From: Anaerobiospirillum sp. NML120448
Lineage (GTDB): Bacteria; Pseudomonadota; Gammaproteobacteria; Enterobacterales; Succinivibrionaceae
DNA length: 52,948 nucleotides
Assembly (NCBI RefSeq): GCF_023050945.1
Contig: NZ_JALKIM010000019.1
Span: 1-52,948, forward strand
Direction of reading: 5' to 3'
In this document: positions 47,026 to 52,948 of the stretch, in pieces
Layout of the letters: each line of letters starts with the position of its first letter
Position numbering within the stretch: position 1 is the first letter of the stretch
Program-made: the position numbers and the translations under genes
The notes under the pieces: model-generated
Seen by the model: the letters and a program-made list of their open reading frames with translations, nothing else
Told to the model about the DNA's origin: nothing
Databases searched by the model: none

Positions 47026-47631
47026 ATGATTAATGTAGATTTTTCACCTTACCAAGGCTTTATTTTTGATCTAGACGGCACCTTAATTGACTCTATGCCT
47101 TTCCATGTCAAAGCCTGGCAACAAGTAGCTAAAGAGCACGATTACGTTATTGATCCTCAATTTATTTACGACCGAGGTGGCTGCTCTTCTTACAACATCG
47201 TTTTAGATCTCCAAAAACATGGTTGTAATGTAGGGTCAGTGAAAGATTTTGTTGCCCGCAAGGTTGAACTCTACCGCAGCAACATCAATCAAGTTCCTTT
47301 GTTCAAAAAAGTCTTTAATGTTCTTACTGAGGCTAAAGAGCGTGGAGCCAAAATTGCTATTGGCACAGGCACTCAAAGAATCAATGTAGTAGATATCTTA
47401 CAAATACACCAAATTTCACACTTGGTTGACTTTATTATTAGCGCCGATGACGTAACTGAGCACAAACCACACCCTCAAACCTATTTAAAGGCCATGGAGT
47501 TAATGCAACTTCCACCAGAGCAATGTATTGTCATTGAAGATGGTATGCCAGGCATTCAAGCAGCAAGCGCCGCTCACATTGACTGCCTCGTAGTCGACAA
47601 TGACCAATTCATTAAGCTCAATAAGGCCTAA
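47026..47631 (+). CDS. Beta-phosphoglucomutase-like HAD phosphatase
   Basis: A HAD subfamily IA hydrolase, 201 residues, closest in pattern to E. coli YqaB (fructose-1-phosphatase) and to beta-phosphoglucomutases. Motif I is FDLDGTLIDSMPFHVKAW (residues 15-32), motif II is in IAIGTGTQ (where Ser/Thr is expected), motif III includes KPHPQTYLKA, and motif IV is VIEDGMPGIQAA. The helical cap lies between motifs I and II. AAAAGGAG precedes the ATG. It is monocistronic and divergent from the flavoprotein gene. Confidence 0.91.
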   Translation: MINVDFSPYQGFIFDLDGTLIDSMPFHVKAWQQVAKEHDYVIDPQFIYDRGGCSSYNIVLDLQKHGCNVGSVKDFVARKVELYRSNINQVPLFKKVFNVLTEAKERGAKIAIGTGTQRINVVDILQIHQISHLVDFIISADDVTEHKPHPQTYLKAMELMQLPPEQCIVIEDGMPGIQAASAAHIDCLVVDNDQFIKLNKA

Positions 47632-47667
47632 GCTAAGGCATCACCTAAGCCTACCCCACATTTCTCC

Positions 47668-47704
47668 AGGAAAGATGGCCCCAAACCTGCCATCTTTCCT
47701 TTAT
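47668..47704 (+). terminator. Terminator after the HAD phosphatase gene
   Basis: A perfect 12-bp stem AGGAAAGATGGC / GCCATCTTTCCT with a 9-nt loop and a short T tract. Confidence 0.85.
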
Positions 47705-48478
47705 CAGCCCCACCTCAAGCCCAAAGACACTGCCTCAAACAGCCCTATACCCCCTTACAGCAGCATAGCCACCCTATCTAGCCCACTAGAGCACCAAACA
47801 CAGCCCTAGTAGCCACCAACAGCCATACCTATAGCGCCAATCTAGCTCTACAGCGCTCTATTAGGCACAATTGCATCAATGAGCACCTGAAACCTATCCC
47901 CAACAAGGCAAGCAACCATACACACAGCAGTATGGCCCTCTACTGGCGCTTATGAGCTTCGCCATACACAAACCTATAAGTGCTAGTGCTTTTATGGCAC
48001 CTTTAGGCCTTAGCAGCTGTAACGCTAGGCTTTAACAGTAGGCTTTAACAGTAGGCTTTACCCCTTAACCACTTAGAGCCAAAGTGGGTGGCCCTACGTT
48101 TTGCGCTGGGGCTGAGCCCTTATGCTCTGCATTGCGGGCCCTGAGCCCTGCGCCCTGCGCCCCAGCGCATAGCGCCTGCGTTCATGGCTCATGGCTCACG
48201 CTCTTACCCGCTGAGCTAATGGCCCAGCGCCCTACATACAAATATTAGGAATGAGCAAAGGTACAGACAAAGGCAGAGCATCAGCCTGCTAAGCTTTAAG
48301 CGCTAGACTGAATATGCAGTAATGGTGAGGGTGCGCTAAATACAATTAAAGCGATTGGTTTTGAGTGCTGCTATGGAAAAAAGTGCAATGAAAACCTGAT
48401 CCAAGATTGAGATAGGTGGCTTGCGAGTCTTTTTAGGGGTTGGTTGGGGTGATTATGCCAGGTGGGAATTTTGGGCAT
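47705..48478. other. Compositionally odd non-coding spacer
   Basis: About 770 bp with no credible gene. The first ~250 bp is strongly C/A-rich on the + strand. A repeated GTAGGCTTTAAC/TAGGCTTTAACA occurs near 48025-48060. A GC-rich block of GCGCC, AGCGC and GAGCCCT words runs from ~48100 to 48230, and AT-rich sequence follows. It resembles the other GC-rich spacers in this window and differs from the coding regions. Confidence 0.5.
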
Positions 48479-48501
48479 AAAAAAAGTAGCTCGAGGCTAC
48501 T
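48479..48501 (-). terminator. tRNA-Phe operon terminator
   Basis: On the minus strand AGTAGC pairs with GCTACT around a 5-nt loop, followed by seven T residues. It lies 9 bp after the CCA end of the downstream tRNA-Phe. Confidence 0.9.
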
Positions 48502-48510
48502 GTTAAAAGA

Positions 48511-48586
48511 TGGTGCCCAGACCTGGAATCGAACCAGGGACACAAGGATTTTCAATCCTTTGCTCTACCGACTGAGCTATCTGGGC
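48511..48586 (-). tRNA. tRNA-Phe (GAA), copy 2
   Basis: A 76-nt cloverleaf: acceptor GCCCAGA/TCTGGGC, D arm GCTCAGTCGGTAGAGC, anticodon loop TTGAAAA (GAA), T arm with TTCGATT, and encoded CCA. It is identical to the copy at 48631-48706 and is transcribed after it. Confidence 0.97.
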
Positions 48587-48630
48587 ATCGGTAATGGTGA
48601 ATTGTTTTTTAGCACCATTTTATTTCTTAA

Positions 48631-48706
48631 TGGTGCCCAGACCTGGAATCGAACCAGGGACACAAGGATTTTCAATCCTTTGCTCTACCGACTGAGCTAT
48701 CTGGGC
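48631..48706 (-). tRNA. tRNA-Phe (GAA), copy 1
   Basis: Identical to the second copy, 44 bp upstream of it in the same transcript. It has an encoded CCA and anticodon GAA, and lies just after a strong promoter. Confidence 0.97.
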
Positions 48707-48716
48707 AACGGCGCTT

Positions 48717-48745
48717 ATTAAACCAAATAAGCCCTACAGTGTCAA
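48717..48745 (-). promoter_or_regulatory. Promoter of the tRNA-Phe pair
   Basis: On the minus strand: perfect -35 TTGACA (48740-48745), 17-bp spacer, -10 TTTAAT (48717-48722), followed by AAGCGCCG, ten bases before the tRNA. Confidence 0.85.
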
Positions 48746-48882
48746 CAAAAATTTTTAATATTTTTTGGAAATTTTTTAACAAATTGTTCAAAATTCGATA
48801 AATAAGCCAAATTTTTGTTAAATTTTTCTGTATTTTTTTCAATCTTTTTTAGCTAAAAACTCAGCACCAAAAAAGTTAGGAT

Positions 48883-48920
48883 AAAAAAAACCGCCAAACT
48901 TTAATCAAGCTTAGCGGTTT
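48883..48920 (-). terminator. secA terminator
   Basis: On the minus strand AACCGC pairs with GCGGTT, with further pairs AGCTT/AAAGT across a small internal loop. T residues follow. Confidence 0.8.
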
Positions 48921-49022
48921 TATAGTAAACGACATAAATAATTAGTGATTACTGCTTTAACAATATTGGATAAGTCTATGAATCACATAGGCTTTAGACA
49001 AAACTATTTGTCGTTTACTATA
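48921..49022. repeat. 102-bp inverted-repeat unit after secA
   Basis: TATAGTAAACGACA (48921-48934) is repeated perfectly inverted at 49009-49022. A second pair, GTGATT and AATCAC, lies inside. It sits between the secA stop and the secA terminator. It may be a small mobile element or an RNA hairpin in the secA 3' end. Confidence 0.6.
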
Positions 49023-49045
49023 GTTACGAGTTTTTTGTCAAATTA

Positions 49046-51736
49046 CTATACGGCCTTGCCGTGGCAATCCTTATACTTTTTGCCAGAGCCACAAGGACAT
49101 GGATCATTGCGACCAATGCTTGGCTTCATAAGCTCCTCAGCAGCGGCAGCGGTGCTAGCAATGTCCTCTTTGCTAGAGTTAGCTAAAGCAGCAGCCTGAG
49201 CAGCAGCTTCTTCTTGCTCTGGAGTTGGACGTACTTGAATTTGTACACGAGAGAGCATCTTAATTACTTGATACTTAATGTTTTCAAGTAACTTGGTGAA
49301 TAAATTGAAAGATTGAATCTTATACTCATTCTTTGGATTACGCTGAGCATAACCTTGAAGGCCAATACCTAAACGCATGTAATCCATAGCAGCTAAGTGC
49401 TCTTTCCATAACATATCAATAGTTTGAAGCATTACGCCCTTTTCTAACTGCTTCTGATTCTCAGGGCCAATTACTTCGCACTTGATGTCGTAAAGCTTTT
49501 GAGCCTCAGATACGATGCGATCACGAATATCTTGCTCAACTAACTTGCTATCCTCTGCAATCCACTCTCTTACAGGGCATGCAATCACAAACTCTTCACG
49601 TAAACGAGTCTCAAGCTCTTCAAGCTTCCATGACTCTGGTAAGGAGTTTGGCTCAATGTACTCATCAATAACGCTATTGAATACATCAATACGGATATTG
49701 CTAATAGTCTCTGATACATCCTCACCATTTAATAAAGCATTACGCTCTTCGTAAATAACCTTACGCTGTTGGTTGGCAACATCATCAAACTCAAGCAAGC
49801 TCTTACGAATATCGAAGTTTCTGGTCTCAACCTTACGCTGAGCAGACTCAATGGCACGAGTTACTAACTTATGCTCTAAAGGCTGACCATCTTCCATACC
49901 CATGCGCTTCATAAAGTTCTTAAGCTTGTCAGAACCGAATAAGCGCATCAAATTGTCATCCATAGACAAGTAGAAACGTGATGAACCAGGATCGCCTTGA
50001 CGACCAGCACGACCACGTAACTGGTTATCAATACGACGGGATTCATGGCGCTCTGAGCCAATAATGTGTAAGCCACCAGCGGCTAATACAGCATCATGGC
50101 GCTTTTGCCATTGTTCGGTAACACGATCAATGTCGCTTTGAGAGGCATCTGGGCCTAAAGCTTCAATCTCAGCCTTTAAGTTACCACCAAGGATAATATC
50201 AGTACCACGACCAGCCATATTAGTAGCAATGGTTACTGTGCTTGGACGACCAGCCTGAGCAACAATATGAGCTTCTTTTTCGTGGAACTTAGCATTTAAA
50301 ACCTGATGAGGGATCTTAGCTTTGGTTAAGAGATTGGCTAACTTTTCAGAATTCTCAATAGAGATAGTACCTACAAGAACTGGGCGACCCTCAGCAATAC
50401 GATCCTTAATATCAGCTAAAATAGCGTGATACTTCTCATCTTCAGTTAAGTAGATAAGATCTGGCATATCGTTACGGATCATTGGCTTATTGGTAGGAAG
50501 TACTACAGTATTTAAGCCATAAATCTGCTGGAACTCATAAGCCTCAGTATCAGCAGTACCAGTCATACCAGCTAACTTCTCATACATACGGAAGTAGTTC
50601 TGGAAAGTAATGGTAGCTAAGGTTTGGTTCTCTGACTTAATGGCCACACCCTCTTTAGCCTCAACAGCTTGGTGTAAACCATCAGACCAGCGACGGCCTT
50701 CCATCTTACGACCAGAGTGCTCATCAATAATTACTACTTCACCATTAGCAACCACATAGTCAACATCACGCTTGAATAAAGCATGAGCACGTAGCGCAGC
50801 CATAACGTGGTGTAAGAGCACAATGTTAGAAGAGTAGAATAAGGAGTCATTTTCCTTAAGCAAGCCTAACTCACGTAATAAATCCTCAACATAAAGCTGA
50901 CCACGCTCAGTTAAATAAGCTTGACGTAATTTAAGATCTACAGTGTAGTGTCCATCACCTGTGTAATCTTCGGTATCTTCTTTCTCTTGAAGCTCAAGTT
51001 TAGGAATGATTTGGTCAATCTTACGATAAAGATCGGAACTGTCCTCTGCCTGACCAGAAATAATTAAAGGGGTACGAGCTTCATCAATTAAAACGGAGTC
51101 CACCTCATCAACGAGGGCATAATTTAATGGACGCTGTACTCTTTGCTCTGGGGTGTAGGCCATGTTATCACGTAGATAATCGAAGCCAAACTCGTTATTA
51201 GTACCGTAAGTAACATCACAAGCATAAGCCTCTCTCTTAGAGTCAGGATCCATGCCAGGAACATTGCAGCCTACAGTCATGCCCATAAAGGAATAGAATG
51301 GACGAGACCAATCAGCATCACGACGAGCCAAATAGTCGTTTACGGTAACAACGTGTACGCCTTTACCTGATAAAGCATTCAAATAACAAGGCATTAAAGC
51401 AGTTAAGGTTTTACCTTCACCAGTTTTCATTTCTGCAATCTGGTTAGAGTTTAAAACCATACCACCCATGAGCTGTACATCAAATGGGCGTAAACCAAGA
51501 GTACGCTTTGCAGCTTCACGAACTGCAGCGAAAACTTCAGGCAAAATACTCTCTAAGGTAGCGCCTTGTGCAATCTGATCTTTAAAGTTTTGAGTAAGCT
51601 CTTTAAACTCCTCATCCTTTAAAGCTTCATACTTAGGCTCAAGAGCATTAATTTGTTTAACGATTTTATTTAAGCGTTTGATAGTACGCTGATTGCTACT
51701 GCCAATGATCTTGGTAACGATTGATGTAATGAACAT
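49046..51736 (-). CDS. secA: Protein translocase ATPase SecA
   Basis: The motor of Sec protein export. It binds SecB-delivered preproteins and drives them through SecYEG at the inner membrane. The 896-residue protein (901 in E. coli) has Walker [10 protein letters not shown] (about 103-111), the DEAD-type Walker [17 protein letters not shown], the preprotein-binding domain, NBD2 with [11 protein letters not shown] and [23 protein letters not shown] segments, the helical wing/scaffold, and a C-terminal zinc finger C-x-C-x8-C-H ([14 protein letters not shown]) after an Ala/Glu-rich linker. It is monocistronic here. The secM gene that precedes E. coli secA is absent. Confidence 0.98.
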   Translation of the reverse strand: MFITSIVTKIIGSSNQRTIKRLNKIVKQINALEPKYEALKDEEFKELTQNFKDQIAQGATLESILPEVFAAVREAAKRTLGLRPFDVQLMGGMVLNSNQIAEMKTGEGKTLTALMPCYLNALSGKGVHVVTVNDYLARRDADWSRPFYSFMGMTVGCNVPGMDPDSKREAYACDVTYGTNNEFGFDYLRDNMAYTPEQRVQRPLNYALVDEVDSVLIDEARTPLIISGQAEDSSDLYRKIDQIIPKLELQEKEDTEDYTGDGHYTVDLKLRQAYLTERGQLYVEDLLRELGLLKENDSLFYSSNIVLLHHVMAALRAHALFKRDVDYVVANGEVVIIDEHSGRKMEGRRWSDGLHQAVEAKEGVAIKSENQTLATITFQNYFRMYEKLAGMTGTADTEAYEFQQIYGLNTVVLPTNKPMIRNDMPDLIYLTEDEKYHAILADIKDRIAEGRPVLVGTISIENSEKLANLLTKAKIPHQVLNAKFHEKEAHIVAQAGRPSTVTIATNMAGRGTDIILGGNLKAEIEALGPDASQSDIDRVTEQWQKRHDAVLAAGGLHIIGSERHESRRIDNQLRGRAGRQGDPGSSRFYLSMDDNLMRLFGSDKLKNFMKRMGMEDGQPLEHKLVTRAIESAQRKVETRNFDIRKSLLEFDDVANQQRKVIYEERNALLNGEDVSETISNIRIDVFNSVIDEYIEPNSLPESWKLEELETRLREEFVIACPVREWIAEDSKLVEQDIRDRIVSEAQKLYDIKCEVIGPENQKQLEKGVMLQTIDMLWKEHLAAMDYMRLGIGLQGYAQRNPKNEYKIQSFNLFTKLLENIKYQVIKMLSRVQIQVRPTPEQEEAAAQAAALANSSKEDIASTAAAAEELMKPSIGRNDPCPCGSGKKYKDCHGKAV

Positions 51737-52138
51737 TTTTTCTTAACACTGTTAGAGGAAACCACTGGCTATTATATAGCACTTTGGCATTCTAAAAAAA
51801 ATAACTAAGTCTCAAGCTTATGCTTATACAAAGACAATATAAAACTATCTTACAAACTCTATAATAGCTAGAACTTAGCGCAACAAAGAAAAGAAGATAA
51901 TTTAACGGAAAGCTAAAAAGAAAAAATTCAGCCCCACCCTCTACTATATATGTAGCAGAGCGTGAACTAAACGTCTTAAAACCAATCCATGCTTTAATAT
52001 ATTGGGTCAACAAGAAAAAATTTCAAGTCCTAAAGGCAAACTTTGTATATTTTGAGCGCTAGAGAATCTATTCTATTATGATGTATCTATGCAAAAGATA
52101 CAAAAAAAGACCATTTAAGGTCTTAAAGCTCTATAAAC
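51737..52138. other. Region upstream of secA
   Basis: About 400 bp with no credible gene. In E. coli, secM sits here and controls secA by translational arrest. I see no frame with a signal peptide and an arrest-like end. The minus-strand frame at 51792-52013 is Phe/Ser/Tyr-rich and has no recognisable start site, so I do not call it. Confidence 0.4.
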
Positions 52139-52160
52139 AAAAAAAGGTGCCTAAAGCACC
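52139..52160 (-). terminator. tRNA-Gly array terminator
   Basis: On the minus strand GGTGC pairs with GCACC around a 5-nt loop, followed by T residues, 23 bp after the last tRNA. Confidence 0.85.
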
Positions 52161-52183
52161 CAATTTGTTGAAACTTACTGATC

Positions 52184-52259
52184 TGGAGCGGGAAACGAGG
52201 TTCGAACTCGCGACCCTAACCATGGCAAGGTTATGCTCTACCAACTGAGCTATTCCCGC
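52184..52259 (-). tRNA. tRNA-Gly (GCC), fourth copy in the transcript
   Basis: A 76-nt cloverleaf: acceptor GCGGGAA/TTCCCGC, anticodon loop TTGCCAT (GCC), T arm with TTCGAAC, encoded CCA. It is identical to the three copies upstream. Confidence 0.97.
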
Positions 52260-52290
52260 ATCAAGATTAGATAGTTTCTTTGCTTTACAT

Positions 52291-52366
52291 TGGAGCGGGA
52301 AACGAGGTTCGAACTCGCGACCCTAACCATGGCAAGGTTATGCTCTACCAACTGAGCTATTCCCGC
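52291..52366 (-). tRNA. tRNA-Gly (GCC), third copy in the transcript
   Basis: Same 76-nt sequence as the other copies, with CCA and anticodon GCC. The spacer to the next copy is 31 bp. Confidence 0.97.
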
Positions 52367-52394
52367 ATATGTAAGGCAACTTATACATTCACTT

Positions 52395-52470
52395 TGGAGC
52401 GGGAAACGAGGTTCGAACTCGCGACCCTAACCATGGCAAGGTTATGCTCTACCAACTGAGCTATTCCCGC
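52395..52470 (-). tRNA. tRNA-Gly (GCC), second copy in the transcript
   Basis: Same 76-nt sequence, with CCA and anticodon GCC. The spacer to the next copy is 28 bp. Confidence 0.97.
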
Positions 52471-52492
52471 ATAAAGAAAATATATTTTGTAC

Positions 52493-52568
52493 TGGAGCGG
52501 GAAACGAGGTTCGAACTCGCGACCCTAACCATGGCAAGGTTATGCTCTACCAACTGAGCTATTCCCGC
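52493..52568 (-). tRNA. tRNA-Gly (GCC), first copy in the transcript
   Basis: Same 76-nt sequence, with CCA and anticodon GCC. It is nearest the promoter, and the spacer to the next copy is 22 bp. Confidence 0.97.
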
Positions 52569-52583
52569 TCTCCATGCCGCAGC

Positions 52584-52611
52584 ATTATAAGGAAATTTTT
52601 TGACCATGCAA
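52584..52611 (-). promoter_or_regulatory. Promoter of the tRNA-Gly array
   Basis: On the minus strand: -35 TTGCAT, 16-bp spacer, perfect -10 TATAAT, followed by GCTGCGGC and the first tRNA. The GC-rich discriminator is typical of stringently controlled stable RNA promoters. Confidence 0.82.
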
Positions 52612-52802
52612 GCACTTTTTTAAAAATTTTTTAATTTTTTTTAAAATTTCCTCGCAAAACCTCTCTAAAAGCTCATATTTATCTAATTTAATTTTAAAAA
52701 AATTTTTTCACCCAAAAGTGCCCAATATAGTAACAAAGCCATCACTAGAGCCACTTCTCTAAGCAAAAGCTGCCAAAAAAATCATGCCCATGTACTTAAG
52801 AG

Positions 52803-52948
52803 TTAGCTAAAGCTAACTTCAATACCCTCGAATGTACCTTTGCCAGACTTGTGATCATCGACAATTGACTGAGCAAGAAGAGGTAGATCTTTGCCTGCTT
52901 CTTTATCACGTTTAGAGGGTTTAGATCTTAGTACTCTATTTCTTAAGC
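52803..52948 (-). CDS. C-terminal end of an unidentified gene
   Basis: A minus-strand frame enters from the window edge and ends with TAA at 52803-52805. The visible 47 residues include RSKPSKRDKEAGKDLP, LLAQSIVDDHKSGKGTF and EGIEVSFS. It is hydrophilic with Lys/Arg/Asp, and its codon use resembles real genes nearby. The family is not recognised from so short a fragment. It is separated from the tRNA-Gly promoter by about 190 bp. Confidence 0.5.
   Translation of the reverse strand, partial: LRNRVLRSKPSKRDKEAGKDLPLLAQSIVDDHKSGKGTFEGIEVSFS

Noticed and set aside
48440-48721. 93-codon frame with an internal repeated peptide
   Set aside because: It reads through the two tRNA-Phe genes on the opposite strand. 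The repeated peptide reflects the tRNA duplication.
51792-52013. Frame upstream of secA, tested as a possible secM
   Set aside because: It has no secretion signal followed by an arrest-like end, and no ribosome binding site.
52184-52568. Four regularly spaced ~76-bp repeats that resemble a CRISPR array
   Set aside because: Each repeat folds as tRNA-Gly with an encoded CCA, the spacing is irregular, and no cas genes are present.

Overview
The window is an AT-rich piece of a gammaproteobacterial chromosome, mostly conserved housekeeping genes. Several blocks keep gene orders known from Escherichia coli: thrS-infC-rpmI-rplT, ftsK-lolA-rarA-serS, rpsF-rpsR-rplI, rnr-rlmB and rdgB-hemW. The low GC content, a single flagellin gene, a secreted lipoprotein beta-galactosidase and the very long low-complexity protein tails suggest a gut anaerobe of the Succinivibrionaceae type (Anaerobiospirillum or Succinivibrio relatives). 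That placement is inference: no 16S gene is present.

Layout. 0.4-6.3 kb: pdxH, a membrane-anchored DUF2726 protein, flagellin, purU (reverse) and gltA, followed by a decayed histidine-rich reading frame. 6.7-10.1 kb (reverse): thrS-infC-rpmI-rplT, with a non-AUG infC start and a tRNA-Thr-like hairpin in front of thrS. 10.3-11.6 kb (forward): tRNA-Val, a 27-residue membrane peptide and an exported Arg/Asn-rich protein. 11.6-24.7 kb (reverse): ftsK (2258 codons), lolA, rarA, serS, cvpA, purF. 25.3-33 kb (forward): a DedA membrane protein, an alanine/sodium symporter and a 1381-residue lipoprotein LacZ with an inserted LamG-like domain. 33.1-36.1 kb (reverse): an SbmA/YddA-type ABC exporter and a Cof-type HAD phosphatase. 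36.1-37.8 kb: a 177-bp inverted-repeat element next to the rplI terminator, then rplI-rpsR-rpsF. 38.0-46.9 kb (reverse): rlmB, rnr with a roughly 620-residue histone-like tail, hemW, rdgB and a cysteine-less lipoamide-dehydrogenase-like flavoprotein. 47.0-52.9 kb: a beta-phosphoglucomutase-like phosphatase, two tRNA-Phe, secA, four tRNA-Gly and the end of an unidentified gene.

The genes cover translation (thrS, serS, IF3, L20, L35, S6, S18, L9, tRNAs), RNA turnover and modification (rnr, rlmB), envelope and export (secA, lolA, DedA), chromosome segregation and repair (ftsK, rarA, rdgB), and metabolism (gltA, pdxH, purF, purU, hemW). I see no CRISPR array, phage, toxin-antitoxin pair or obvious defence island. 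The unusual content lies in modified versions of core genes (FtsK, RNase R, RarA, LacZ, the flavoprotein), in RNA-level control of thrS and infC, and in small repeat elements between genes.
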